Assembly (NCBI GenBank): GCA_003142855.1
Contig: PLNW01000079.1
Coordinates: 1 to 56,168, forward strand
Direction: 5' to 3'
Source of the DNA: Myxococcales bacterium
Lineage (GTDB): Bacteria > Myxococcota_A > Polyangia > Fen-1088
Length of the DNA stretch: 56,168 nt
Shown here in pieces: positions 8,283 through 17,183 of the stretch. Under the pieces are notes generated by a model. The model was not told where the DNA came from and did no database searches. It saw nothing but the letters and a program-made list of their open reading frames with translations. The position numbers were made by a program, and so were the translations under genes. Each line of letters starts with the position of its first letter. Position 1 is the stretch's first letter.

Positions 8283-9212
8283 AGGCAGGCCGGGCGAGAC
8301 AGAAGAAACGGTGCCGATTCCGATTCCGGTGATGATGCCGGTGCGGGGAAGGGTCCTCACGGTGGTGATGCTGGTCGAGGTGGAGGCATCGCTCCCAGCA
8401 TCAGCTTTGGTCGCTGTGGCGGTCGTGGTCGCTGTGGACGTGGCGGTCGCGGAGCCGCTCCCGGTCTGCGATTTTGTACCCGTGGTTGACTTGGTGGACG
8501 TCTTGGTTGTGGTGTCGGTGGACGTCGCTATTCCGGCGTCGTACGGCGTGAAGGTCGACGTCACCGTCGACGTCGCGCTTCCGCCATCGAGGCCTGGCTG
8601 CCGGCAGGTTCCACTGGAACACACCAGCGAGGCGTTGCATGCGTTGTTGGCGCAGCACTGCTGATCCGCCGTTCCGCAGGGAACGCAGTTGCCGGCGGAA
8701 CAGACGGTGTTGCTACCCGAACAGGTGTTGAGGGCACAACAGACGTAGCCGCTGGAACCACACACGACGCAGTTGCCTGCGGCGTTGCAGATCGAGCCAA
8801 CGCCAGGGCAAGCGTTGTTGGCGCAGCAAGGCCGGCCGGTGATGCCGCAGGCGACGCAGACCCCGCTCTCGTTGCACACGGTATCTATTGCGTTGCACTG
8901 TTTGTTGGCACAACAGCCCCGATTGAGTCCGCCACAGGCCGTGCCGGTATCGGTGCCGGTCCCCGCGTCGCTTCCGCTGCTGCCCGGCCCGTCACTGGCC
9001 TGGGCTGCGTCCAGCCCAGGTTCGCTGGCATCGGCCGGGGTGTTGTAGCACCGGCCGGCTCGGCACTCGTATCCAGTGGGACATTGTTTTCCGGCGTCTG
9101 TACCGGCGCACTTCTGGGCTCCATTGGGTGGATGGGGATCGTACTTGCACGACAGCGCAGCCAGCAAGCCGAGCGTCAACAGGAGATCGAAGCTTGGCTT
9201 CGCGATTGCCAT
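8271..9212 (-). CDS. Cys-rich repeat lipoprotein (CKYxP family, long form)
   Basis: 313 residues. The hydrophobic start (FDLLLTLGLLAALSC) ends in a lipobox-like Cys22, so surface or periplasmic anchoring is likely. After CKYDP and a CPTGYECRAGRCYN motif there is a Ser/Asp linker, then four repeats of about 28 residues, each with two adjacent cysteines (CCANxxC) and a CVxCG end; all were probably disulfide-bonded outside the cytoplasm. The last 105 residues are almost only Ser, Thr, Gly, Ala and Asp, encoded by low-complexity DNA. Its ATG overlaps the stop of the upstream TPR/TM gene (ATGA), so the two form one operon. The short lipoprotein at 25009-25272 shares the N-terminal motif. No function is recognised. 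Confidence 0.65.
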   Translation of the reverse strand: MAIAKPSFDLLLTLGLLAALSCKYDPHPPNGAQKCAGTDAGKQCPTGYECRAGRCYNTPADASEPGLDAAQASDGPGSSGSDAGTGTDTGTACGGLNRGCCANKQCNAIDTVCNESGVCVACGITGRPCCANNACPGVGSICNAAGNCVVCGSSGYVCCALNTCSGSNTVCSAGNCVPCGTADQQCCANNACNASLVCSSGTCRQPGLDGGSATSTVTSTFTPYDAGIATSTDTTTKTSTKSTTGTKSQTGSGSATATSTATTTATATKADAGSDASTSTSITTVRTLPRTGIITGIGIGTVSSVSPGLPSAQ

Positions 9213-10183
9213 CAGAACACCCCCATGGCCGCCAGCCCCGCGGTTCCGGGGCCCACCACCGGGCTCACGCTCACCCGCGAGGGTGTTTCGCGTGCCGCTC
9301 GCCAGCCATAGTAGTAGAGGCCGCCACCGACCAACGTGGCGACCACGCCCACGAAAAGGTAGGACCCCTGCGACTTCTGCGCGGCCGCGCCAGCCGAATC
9401 GTCCTTCGGATTGAACTGGTCAGCAGTGGCGACTTTGTGCGACAGCGATTGCGTTTGCACCCCATAAAGGGCACCCACTACGATGGCGGCGACTCCGACG
9501 GAACCGCAGACAATGCCTGCGATGCGAAGGCCGCGCCCTCGCGGTGCAGGCTCGCTGGCCTTGGCCACAACGGACGCTGGGGTGCTCTTGCTTTCGGTGG
9601 CAGCCGCAGGAGCTTGGCCGGTCGGCTGGGCCGGCGGAGAAACCGGGCTGGTCGCAGGCAAGGCCGCTGGGCTTGGGCTGACCTGCGGCGCAGACGTCGC
9701 GGACGCCTCGGTTGGGGCTGGCACCTCCGCTGGGCTCGCAGGCAGCACAGGGGATGTAACTGTCGGTTCCAGCGCAGGCGCGGCGGGCTTGGCAGGGGCC
9801 GCTTCCTCGATCTGCTTCTGCAGGCTCTTGATTCTCTCTTCGATCTCGGGGCGCTGAGGAGTCTTGGGGACCTTGGCCAGATAGTTCTTGTAGAGATCCA
9901 GCGCCCGCTTGGGGTCGCCCTTGCGGCGGTAGGCCTGCGCCAGATTGTAGAGGAAGCTGGGGTCGGGCCGCAGCTCGTAGGCCTTCTCGAATTCTCGGAT
10001 CGCATCGTCCCAATGGCCGAGGTCGTACTGCTGGGTCCCGATCTCGTAGTGCTGCCTGGCTTGCTCGGTGGCGCCGTCGTCGGCGCGCGCGGGACTGGCC
10101 AGGGCCAAGACCAGCGCGGCCAGAAGACAGGACACTGTCCCTGTCGCCTTAGGTCGCACTTTTCTGTGTATGGGCGTCGGCAC
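9212..10183 (-). CDS. TPR protein with C-terminal two-helix membrane region
   Basis: 323 residues from the GTG at 10183; an ATG at 10231 gives 16 more, and the shorter form has the better signal peptide (TVSCLLAALVLALASPARA). One to two TPR units follow (HYEIGTQQYDLGHWDDAIRE, then DPSFLYNLAQAYRRKGDPK), then a short coiled-coil-like helix and a Pro/Ala-rich linker. The C-terminus has two hydrophobic segments, GLRIAGIVCGSVGVAAIVVG and SYLFVGVVATLVGGGLYYY. The first closely resembles the segment in the protein at 24412-25005. A periplasmic scaffold role is inferred. Translationally coupled to the Cys-rich lipoprotein downstream. Confidence 0.65.
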   Translation of the reverse strand: MPTPIHRKVRPKATGTVSCLLAALVLALASPARADDGATEQARQHYEIGTQQYDLGHWDDAIREFEKAYELRPDPSFLYNLAQAYRRKGDPKRALDLYKNYLAKVPKTPQRPEIEERIKSLQKQIEEAAPAKPAAPALEPTVTSPVLPASPAEVPAPTEASATSAPQVSPSPAALPATSPVSPPAQPTGQAPAAATESKSTPASVVAKASEPAPRGRGLRIAGIVCGSVGVAAIVVGALYGVQTQSLSHKVATADQFNPKDDSAGAAAQKSQGSYLFVGVVATLVGGGLYYYGWRAARETPSRVSVSPVVGPGTAGLAAMGVF

Positions 10184-10629
10184 GGGCCGATTGTACCACC
10201 TGCCGGCACTGGAGGAATTCACAACCAGCACGGGCAGGCAGTTGCATTTGGCTTACCCGGCCTACACGATCCAGGCTCGCCAGCCTGACATGACCAGCAA
10301 CGGTACCTACGCCGGGCCGCAAGGCTGGGGCAAGGAAGTGGCAGTCACAGACCCTAACAGCATTCAGAATACCTCCAAGCGATCGAAGTACATGACCACG
10401 CGAAGCCGCAACTGAGTCGCGCGCGCGGCGATAGCTTTCCGATGAAACCGCCGCGTCCTTCTGCGCCATGGGAGTGTTTGGCGTCCTGCGCCAGCGCGGC
10501 TGATTGAATGCAGGATCTGCGTGAAATGATCTATATTTCGCCCCAGACTCCGTGGCAGTTGTTGCACGTTTCTTTCACCATCGTTGTTAAGAGTTCGCCA
10601 CAATCCATCTGGCGGCAAGAGAGGGAACC
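10184..10629. other. Divergent intergenic region
   Basis: 446 bases between the TPR gene (minus strand) and the repeat lipoprotein gene (plus strand). A TATATT hexamer at 10532-10537 could be a -10 element for the plus-strand gene, but no convincing -35 sits 16-18 bases upstream. A short AGGTGG lies upstream of the minus-strand GTG. Open frames in the region lack codon structure or family features. No other element is seen. Confidence 0.4.
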
Positions 10630-11646
10630 ATGACCGGAAAACTAGACTTCAATCGATCGCTTCGAAGCGCAGCCTGGGCTCTCGCGCGAGTCAGCTGCGT
10701 TGGCTTGCTCTTTCTGGGCACGACCAACTGCCTGCCTGCTCCGTCGGACAATAACGGGGGATCGAGCGGGGGAGGCAACAGTTCCGCGGGTGGCAATGGC
10801 GGCAACGTGACCCCTCAGGGTGGCACGACTCACGCCCCGACAGGCGGCTCGACCTATGTTTCAGTTGGCGGCTCGACCTATGTTCAGGGTGGATCGAGCT
10901 ACGTTCCGCCGATTGGCGGCACGCCTTCGGGCGGCTCGAGCTATGTCCCGCCGATTGGCGGCACGCCTTCGGGCGGCTCGAGCTATGTCCCGCCGATTGG
11001 CGGCACGCCTTCGGGCGGCTCGACATATACCCCGCCGGTCGGCGGCACGACCAGCCTGCCACCGGTTGGCGGCACGACCACCACGCCTCCCGTGGGCGGA
11101 TCCACGGCCGTGACCACTTGCACGCCTGCGCCCAAGAGCACGGGCGGCCTCCCTTGTCCCGGCGGAAAGTGCACGGTCGGGGCGTACAGTGGCTACGATT
11201 TCGGCTTCAGTGACGGCCTGGGTTCGACCTATTGCGTGGATGCGAACAGTCTCTGCGCGGCGGGAACCACGCTTGCGCAGAATCCACCTGCCTACACGAT
11301 TTGGGGAGCTGGCTTCGGCTTCAGCCTGTCACCGCTCACCACGTTGACCAACACCACGCCAGTGCAGCTCACCGGATCGGGTGTATCCGTTACGCTGAGC
11401 AGCCTTCCCACCGGAGGAGCGACTGCTCGCGTGCAAGTGACCGTGGGTATCACGCAGTATTGCGCCCTGATGACCTCGGCTAGCCAAACGATTCCCTGGG
11501 CCAGTTTTAATACCGAGTGCTGGCAGCCGGCCAGCGGCACGGCGCTCACTGGTGCACCCAATGCAACGAACATCCAGATCGAGGCCAGTGCAGGCGCGAC
11601 GGCTGGTGCGTACGATTTCTGCGTGACCGCCCTGTCGTTCCAGTAG
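10630..11646 (+). CDS. Secreted lipoprotein-like protein with GGSSYVPPIGGTPS repeats and C-terminal sensor-like module
   Basis: 338 residues. The start has a hydrophobic stretch ARVSCVGLLFLGTTNC; the Cys at 34 is a weak lipobox. Residues 40-160 are a Gly/Ser/Thr/Pro linker that includes three near-exact copies of GGSSYVPPIGGTPS. The C-terminal 150 residues form a module with FGFSDGLGSTYC, IWGAGFGFSL, QYCALMT, FNTECW and YDFCVTALSF, probably a beta-sandwich stabilised by disulfides. The same spacing of Cys and Trp is present at the end of the FecR-like protein (1588-3081). Such modules are frequent on surface proteins of Polyangia and glycan binding is plausible but unproven. No operon partner; a terminator-like hairpin follows. 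Confidence 0.7.
   Translation: MTGKLDFNRSLRSAAWALARVSCVGLLFLGTTNCLPAPSDNNGGSSGGGNSSAGGNGGNVTPQGGTTHAPTGGSTYVSVGGSTYVQGGSSYVPPIGGTPSGGSSYVPPIGGTPSGGSSYVPPIGGTPSGGSTYTPPVGGTTSLPPVGGTTTTPPVGGSTAVTTCTPAPKSTGGLPCPGGKCTVGAYSGYDFGFSDGLGSTYCVDANSLCAAGTTLAQNPPAYTIWGAGFGFSLSPLTTLTNTTPVQLTGSGVSVTLSSLPTGGATARVQVTVGITQYCALMTSASQTIPWASFNTECWQPASGTALTGAPNATNIQIEASAGATAGAYDFCVTALSFQ
10888..11013 (+). repeat. Three tandem 42-bp coding repeats
   Basis: Three units at 10888-10929, 10930-10971 and 10972-11013 encode GGSSYVPPIGGTPS each. Units two and three are identical and unit one differs at three positions, which points to recent expansion by slippage or recombination within the linker of the lipoprotein gene. 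Confidence 0.9.
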
Positions 11647-11659
11647 GCAGTCTCTGCCA

Positions 11660-11683
11660 CGGGGCGAGGAACCGCTCGCCCCG
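11660..11683. terminator. Bidirectional terminator-like hairpin
   Basis: A perfect 9-bp stem (CGGGGCGAG / CTCGCCCCG) with a 6-base loop lies between the convergent lipoprotein (ends 11646) and aminotransferase (ends 11692) genes. There is no T tract, as is common in GC-rich genomes, so termination is inferred from stem strength and position. Confidence 0.55.
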
Positions 11684-11691
11684 CGCTGCTG

Positions 11692-12870
11692 CTACACACG
11701 CTCGGGCGCCTGCGCGGCACGTTCGCGTAGGCCAATGAGCCGCTGCCCGGCTGCTTCCAGGGTTTCGGGCCGCTTGGCAAAGTGGAAGCGAATCAGGTTG
11801 CGTACCGGCTCGTGAAAGAAGCTGGAGCCGGGAACCGCGGCCACGCCGACCTGCTTGACCAGCCAGTCGCAGAAGGCCCGATCGTCGGTCCATCCTGATT
11901 CTGCAATGTCCACCAGAACGTAGTAGGCACCCTCGGGTTCGGTGAAGCGCAGACCTGTCTGTCGGAGGAATCCCAGGAACAGTTCACGCTTCGCAGTGTA
12001 GCTGGCTTGCAGTTCGGTGTAATAGCTGTCGGGCAGGTTGAGACCGGCCACCGCCGCTTCCTGCAACGGCGCCGCTGCCCCCACGGTGAGAAAGTCGTGC
12101 ACCTTGCGCGCGCCTGCGATCACGGCCGGTGCCGCGATGACATAGCCCAGCCGCCAGCCAGTCACCGAGTAGGTCTTGGACAGCGATCCGCAGGTGATGG
12201 TGCGATCGAACAGACCTGGCAGGGCCGCAAAATAGGTGTGCTGGTGGGGCGCGAACACGATGTGTTCGTAGACCTCGTCGGTGATCACGAAGGCGTCTGC
12301 TTGCGTGGCAAGCCGACCGATCAATTCGAGTTCGCCCCTGGTGAAGACCCGGCCCGTGGGATTGGCGGGGTTGCACAGGATTATCGCCTTGGGTCGCCGG
12401 GCGAAGGCAGCCCGCAGTTCGGCCTCGTCGAAGCGAAAATCGGGCGGGTGCAGCGGCACGTAGATCGGTTCAGCGCCCGACAGGATGGTGTCAGCCACGT
12501 AGTTTTCGTAGAAAGGCGAAAAGACAATCACGCGGTCGCCGGGATTGCAGGCGGTCATCATCGCGGCCATCATGGCTTCCGTGCTGCCGCAAGTGACTAC
12601 GATGTTCGCGTCCGGGTCGATGTCCAGGCCCGTGAATCGGGACTGCTTGCGCGCCAGGGCCTCACGGAAGGCGGGTGCGCCCCATGTCACCGCGTACTGA
12701 TGTGGACCGTGCCGGCCGGCGTGCTCGGCCGCCTGCTTGAGCACCTCGGGTGGGTCGAAATCGGGAAAACCTTGCGACAGGTTGATGGCCCCGTGGGCAT
12801 TGGCCAGGCGGGTCATATGGCGAATGACGGATTCGGTGAAGCTCGCGACGCGACGACTGGTGCTGGGCAT
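11692..12870 (-). CDS. PLP-dependent class I/II aminotransferase
   Basis: 392 residues from the ATG at 12870; the frame is open to an ATG at 12936, but the conserved start (MPSTSRRVASFTESVIRHMT) supports the shorter form. Fold-type I features in order: INLSQGFPDFDPP at residues 29-41, GSTEAMMAAMM (cofactor phosphate), NPANPTGRVF, ITDEVYEHIVF (Asp to the pyridine nitrogen), and SLSKTYSVTGWRLGY with the Schiff-base Lys. The subgroup resembles kynurenine--oxoglutarate/glutamine transaminase and methionine aminotransferase (YbdL-like); the substrate cannot be fixed. It stands alone, between a convergent lipoprotein and a divergent exporter operon. Confidence 0.88.
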   Translation of the reverse strand: MPSTSRRVASFTESVIRHMTRLANAHGAINLSQGFPDFDPPEVLKQAAEHAGRHGPHQYAVTWGAPAFREALARKQSRFTGLDIDPDANIVVTCGSTEAMMAAMMTACNPGDRVIVFSPFYENYVADTILSGAEPIYVPLHPPDFRFDEAELRAAFARRPKAIILCNPANPTGRVFTRGELELIGRLATQADAFVITDEVYEHIVFAPHQHTYFAALPGLFDRTITCGSLSKTYSVTGWRLGYVIAAPAVIAGARKVHDFLTVGAAAPLQEAAVAGLNLPDSYYTELQASYTAKRELFLGFLRQTGLRFTEPEGAYYVLVDIAESGWTDDRAFCDWLVKQVGVAAVPGSSFFHEPVRNLIRFHFAKRPETLEAAGQRLIGLRERAAQAPERV

Positions 12871-13015
12871 GTGCAGTCCACCGTCTAGCACGACTGTCTG
12901 GAATTCTCCCGTCGGAGGAGCATCCAACCAAGCCAAGGAAGCGAGAGCAGAGGTTGACTATTTGGGACTGGAACGTATGTTGCGACATCCATTTGCCTGA
13001 CCTGCGGAAATTCGC

Positions 13016-14647
13016 TTGCCACCTGTGAACAACTCCATGGCCGCCGGCTCGCCCAGCGGGCCGCCGCCAGTGAACAAGTGGCTGGTCACGGTTTCGGTAA
13101 CCTTTGGCACGCTGATGGGCACCATCGACGCGTCGATTGTGAATGTGGCCGTGCCGCATCTGCGCGGATCGCTCGGGGCCACGGTCGAGGAGATCACCTG
13201 GGTCACCACCGGCTTCGTCATCGCCAATGTGGTGGTCATGCCGCTGACCGCGTTTCTGGGGCACCTTTTCGGCCAGAAGCGCGTGTACATGGCCGCCTTG
13301 GCGATGTTTATCCTGTCGTCCGCCTTGTGCGGTCTGGCCGGCAGCCTGACCACTCTGGTGGCGTTTCGTTTTCTGCAGGGGCTGGGGGCGGGCGCCTTGC
13401 AGCCCACCGAGCAGGCCATTTTGCGCCAGACCTTCCCACTCAAGGAACAAGGAATGGCCATGGCCGTGTTCGGCATGGCGGTGATCATCGGGCCGGCTGT
13501 GGGACCAACTTTGGGCGGCTACATCGTGGACAACTACAGTTGGCCATGGATCTTCTTCATCAACGTGCCGGTGGGCGTGCTGGCGCTGACTATGGTGTCC
13601 AATTTCGTGCGGGAGCCCGAAGACATTCGCGCCGCCCAGCGGGCCATGGCGACAAAGCGCCGGGCCAATCTGGATTGGGTCGGCATCGCCCTGCTCAGCA
13701 TCGGGTTGGCGGCTTTGCAATACGTGCTTGAGGAAGGAAATCGCGACGACTGGTTCAACTCACAGGTCATTTCTGGACTCACCTTGGTCTCGTTCGTGGC
13801 GCTCGCCAGCTTCATCGTTCGCGAGATGACCGCTGTGGCTCCTGCGGTGGACATCGCGCTGTTCAAGGACAGCGTGTTCACCGCGGGGACAGTGGTGGGC
13901 GGGGTGATGTTCGCACTGCTCATGTCGGTGACTTTTTTGTTGCCGGTGTTCTTGCAAGAAGTCCTGGGCTACACCGCGACGCAGTCGGGGCTTGCCCTCA
14001 TGCCTCGCGCTCTCATCATGATGGTGGTCACGCCCATCGTGGGCCGCACCTACAACGCCCTCTCGCCGCGTCTGGTGGTCAGCTTCGGCGTCACCTGCGT
14101 GGCGGTCAGCACTTGGATGATGAGCCACTACACCCTGGCCACGTCGGAAAGTGGGATCGTCAGCGCGCTTCTGGTGCAGGGGTTGGGGTTCAGCTGTCTG
14201 TTCGTGCCCTTGGCCACCACGGCGCTCAGCCGAATTCCGCGGGCCAAGCTGGCTGATGCGGCGGGATTGAACTCGGTGGTGCGCTTCATTGGCGGCTCAA
14301 TAGGGTTGGCGATCTTCGCCACTCTGCTCACGCGCCACATGACGGCGGTGCGGTCGGTTCTCGCCACCCATGTCGTCGCGGGTTCGCCCACGCTGCTGCC
14401 GCGCCTCTACGGCGCGCAACGGATGTTCGCGCAGATGGGCATGAACGCGTCGGCGGCTCACGACGGCGCCCTGCGCGTGGTGGCCGGGGCCGTGGCACAG
14501 CAGTCGGCGGTGATTGCCTTTGAACAGGTCTTCTTGCTCACTGGGATCTCGTTCCTGTGCGTGTTGCCCTTGGTGTACTTCCTGAAGCGATCACCTCAGC
14601 AGGCCCCGTCCGACGCTGCCGGGCCCCCGGTTCACGTGGAGATGTGA
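13016..14647 (+). CDS. MFS drug exporter, DHA2 family (EmrB/QacA type)
   Basis: 543 residues from a TTG at 13016, which has GGAA six bases upstream; GTG 13025 and ATG 13037 are alternatives. Fourteen hydrophobic segments are expected and the sequence shows the DHA2 hallmarks: FGTLMGTIDASIVNVAVPHL in helix 1, WVTTGFVIANVVVMPLTAFL, and the antiporter motif-C-like stretch MAVIIGPAVGPTLGGYIVD. It pumps hydrophobic compounds by proton antiport across the inner membrane. The next two genes encode the membrane-fusion and outer-membrane parts, spaced 1 and 3 bases apart, so this is a complete EmrAB-TolC-like operon. No adjacent dedicated regulator is present. Confidence 0.9.
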   Translation: MPPVNNSMAAGSPSGPPPVNKWLVTVSVTFGTLMGTIDASIVNVAVPHLRGSLGATVEEITWVTTGFVIANVVVMPLTAFLGHLFGQKRVYMAALAMFILSSALCGLAGSLTTLVAFRFLQGLGAGALQPTEQAILRQTFPLKEQGMAMAVFGMAVIIGPAVGPTLGGYIVDNYSWPWIFFINVPVGVLALTMVSNFVREPEDIRAAQRAMATKRRANLDWVGIALLSIGLAALQYVLEEGNRDDWFNSQVISGLTLVSFVALASFIVREMTAVAPAVDIALFKDSVFTAGTVVGGVMFALLMSVTFLLPVFLQEVLGYTATQSGLALMPRALIMMVVTPIVGRTYNALSPRLVVSFGVTCVAVSTWMMSHYTLATSESGIVSALLVQGLGFSCLFVPLATTALSRIPRAKLADAAGLNSVVRFIGGSIGLAIFATLLTRHMTAVRSVLATHVVAGSPTLLPRLYGAQRMFAQMGMNASAAHDGALRVVAGAVAQQSAVIAFEQVFLLTGISFLCVLPLVYFLKRSPQQAPSDAAGPPVHVEM

Positions 14648-14648
14648 C

Positions 14649-15878
14649 ATGAAGGAATCCCCGCTGCTTGCGAATGAGAAGAACGGCCCAGTGGCCGACA
14701 ACGCCTTGTCCAGACCGCGCAACAAGCGCCGACCCTTCGTGGTTCTGGCCGTGATCATCGGCACGGTTCTGGCCGGCGTGAGCGTGTACATGATCGCCAC
14801 GGCCGGCGAGGAAGACACCGACGATGCCCAGATCACGTCCGACGTGGTCCCGGTGGCCACGCGCGTGGCGGGACAAGTAGTCGCGATTCGCATCGAGGAA
14901 AACCAGATCGTGAAGAAGGGCGACTTGCTGGCCGAGATCGACGACGCCGACTATGCGGCCCGCGTGCGCCAGGCCGAGGCCGAGCTGTCGAGTGCGGAGG
15001 CGCAAGCCAAGTCAGCCGACGCGCAGGTGCAGGTGGTGCGGGCCAGCTCACGTGGCGGGTTCGCCAGCGCGCAAGCCGCGGTCAGCGGCTCGTCAGTCGG
15101 AGTGAGCAGCGCTTCGGCCCAGGTGGCGGCGGCCCATGCGGCTGTGGCGCGCGCTGAGGCCGATTTCCACAAGACCCAGATCGATCTCGATCGCGCTAAG
15201 CAATTGCGTGCCGCACACGCCATTCCGCAAGATCGCCTGGACGCGGCCCAGATCTCCTACGACGGCAGTCAGGCGGCGCTGGCCCAGGCCCGCGCGCAGT
15301 TGGCCTTTGCCCAGGATGCCCGGCGCAGCGCCGAGACGCGCGTGAGCGAGGCGCGCGGCCGTTTGAGCCAGAGTGCGCCAGTGGAGCCGCAGATCGCGGT
15401 GGCCGAGGCCAACGCGGCGCTGGCCCACGCGCGGATGCAAAGCGCGCAGGCGACGTTGGACCTGGCGCGGCTGCAACTGTCGTACACCAAGATTCAGGCG
15501 CCGGTAGACGGCTGGGCTTCCAAGCTGGTGGCGCACGCGGGGCAACTGGCCGCTGTTGGGCAGCCGGTGGTTTCTATCGTTCCGACTGCGACCTACGTGG
15601 TGGCCAATTTCAAGGAGACCCAGGTGGGTCACATGAAACCCGGGCAGCGGGCGGTCCTCACCGTGGACGCCTATCCCGGCCGCAAGCTGGAAGGCCGGGT
15701 GGAAAGTTTCTCGGGCGGCACCGGCGCAACTTTTTCGCTGATCCCGTCGGACAATGCTACGGGCAATTTCGTGAAACTGGTGCAGCGGATTCCGGTGCGC
15801 ATCGCCTGGGTCAATCCCCCCAAGGATCTCGATCTGCGGGCCGGGTATTCGGTGGACGTGACCGTGCATCTAAGGTGA
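14649..15878 (+). CDS. HlyD/EmrA-family membrane-fusion (periplasmic adaptor) protein
   Basis: 409 residues. One N-terminal membrane helix (about 26-52, FVVLAVIIGTVLAGVSVYMI) is followed by the barrel-sandwich half (DVVPVATRVAGQVVAI, NQIVKKGDLLAEIDDADY), a long Ala/Gln-rich alpha-hairpin (about 95-275), the second lipoyl half (LSYTKIQAPVDGWASKL) and a beta-barrel (GQRAVLTVDAYPG). EmrA proteins link the inner-membrane pump to the outer-membrane channel. The gene starts one base after the EmrB stop and ends three bases before the TolC-like gene. Confidence 0.92.
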   Translation: MKESPLLANEKNGPVADNALSRPRNKRRPFVVLAVIIGTVLAGVSVYMIATAGEEDTDDAQITSDVVPVATRVAGQVVAIRIEENQIVKKGDLLAEIDDADYAARVRQAEAELSSAEAQAKSADAQVQVVRASSRGGFASAQAAVSGSSVGVSSASAQVAAAHAAVARAEADFHKTQIDLDRAKQLRAAHAIPQDRLDAAQISYDGSQAALAQARAQLAFAQDARRSAETRVSEARGRLSQSAPVEPQIAVAEANAALAHARMQSAQATLDLARLQLSYTKIQAPVDGWASKLVAHAGQLAAVGQPVVSIVPTATYVVANFKETQVGHMKPGQRAVLTVDAYPGRKLEGRVESFSGGTGATFSLIPSDNATGNFVKLVQRIPVRIAWVNPPKDLDLRAGYSVDVTVHLR

Positions 15879-15881
15879 TCG

Positions 15882-17180
15882 ATGCGTAGGCTTTTCTCGC
15901 TTCTTTGTTGCGCACTTGCCACGCTGTCGTCCGTCGACGCAGCGGCGGGCGAGTCGCGTGTGATCACGGTCGATGAGGCGGTGGCCATGGCCATGGCACA
16001 GAACGCCGCTTTGCAGGCCGCGCGGGCGCGCCTGGAAGCGGGGCAGGCTGCGGCCAGCAGCACCGCGCGCCGCCTGGCGCCTGCGATTCATCTGGGCGAC
16101 GAATACCAGCATTACAATTCGACCTTCGACGCAGCCATCAGCCCGGTCGCGTCCTTCCGGGTGCGCGGGCGGGACACCAACATGTTCACGGTTGCGGCGG
16201 ATCAGCCACTGCTTGGACTGTTGCGCCTGTCTGCCGATTACTCCGGCCAACAAGAGAGTGCCGAAGCCGGCGCAGCCCAGGTGGAAAGCGCGGAGCTGTC
16301 CTTGCGCCAAGCGGTGGAAACCCTGTACCTGCGGGTGTTCGAGGCCAGGGCGCTGGAGGGCACGGCCCTTGCCTCCGAGCGCGAGCTCAACGATCGCCTG
16401 GACGTGGCGCGTGCGCAGTTGGCCACGGGCGTGCTCACGGAAGCCGACGTGCTACGGGTGCAGGTGGCTGCGGCGAACGCGCGCCAACAAGCGATTCAAG
16501 CGCACTCGCAGGAGTTGGTGTCGCGCGCCGGGCTGCTGGCCCTCATGGGCCTAGCCGCCGACGATGCGGGGGTGACTTTCGTAGAGCCGAAATCTCTGCT
16601 CGAGTCGGGCCAGAAGCGGCCCGAGCCTTCGGCGGCCCAGGATCAGGCCCTGAGCGGGCGGCCCGAGATTCTGCAGACCCGGCTTTCTTTGAAAGCGGGC
16701 GAACACCAGCAACGGGCGCGCCTGTATGCCCTGCTGCCCGAGATCGATCTGGAGGGCGCCTACCTGCGTTCTTACGGTCAGGTCATCGTGCCCACGAATT
16801 CGGAGTTTATCGGGTTGAAGGCCCAGTGGGCCATCTGGGAATGGGGTGCCAGCTACGCCGCCTATCGCGCCAGCCGGGCGCAGGCGCGCGCAGCCGCGTT
16901 CGATCTGGAAAACCAGAAGCAGCAGGTTCGCGCCGAGGTGACCTCGGGCATGGCCCAGCTCGACGCTGCGGCCAGCGCCATTTCAGTCGCAGAGCAGACC
17001 ATCGACAGCGCGCGGGAAGCCTATCGAGTGACCGATGCGCAACTGCAGGCCGGCACCGCCACGACCACCGATCTGCTGGAGGCGCAGTCGGCTTTGACCC
17101 AGGCGCGGCTCAACTACCTGCGCGCCCAATACGAGCTGGCCATCTCGCGCGTGAATCTGCGACGGGCGCTGGGACGATAG
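15882..17180 (+). CDS. TolC-family outer-membrane efflux channel
   Basis: 432 residues with an N-terminal signal peptide (RLFSLLCCALATLSSVDAAAG). The two structural repeats of the OEP family are visible: ITVDEAVAMAMAQNAALQAA starts the first, and the second begins near residue 255 (DQALSGRPEILQTRLSLKAG). The end TTTDLLEAQSALTQARLNYL is characteristic of the last helix. Third gene of the exporter operon, supplying the outer-membrane exit for EmrBA. Confidence 0.91.
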   Translation: MRRLFSLLCCALATLSSVDAAAGESRVITVDEAVAMAMAQNAALQAARARLEAGQAAASSTARRLAPAIHLGDEYQHYNSTFDAAISPVASFRVRGRDTNMFTVAADQPLLGLLRLSADYSGQQESAEAGAAQVESAELSLRQAVETLYLRVFEARALEGTALASERELNDRLDVARAQLATGVLTEADVLRVQVAAANARQQAIQAHSQELVSRAGLLALMGLAADDAGVTFVEPKSLLESGQKRPEPSAAQDQALSGRPEILQTRLSLKAGEHQQRARLYALLPEIDLEGAYLRSYGQVIVPTNSEFIGLKAQWAIWEWGASYAAYRASRAQARAAAFDLENQKQQVRAEVTSGMAQLDAAASAISVAEQTIDSAREAYRVTDAQLQAGTATTTDLLEAQSALTQARLNYLRAQYELAISRVNLRRALGR

Positions 17181-17183
17181 TGA

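Noticed and set aside
9128..10288. 386-codon plus-strand frame opposite the TPR/TM gene
   Set aside because: No domain; the minus-strand gene has a signal peptide and TPR units and is coupled to its neighbour.
10888..11013. Possible CRISPR-like array
   Set aside because: The 42-bp units are direct tandem repeats without spacers and are in frame within a protein linker.
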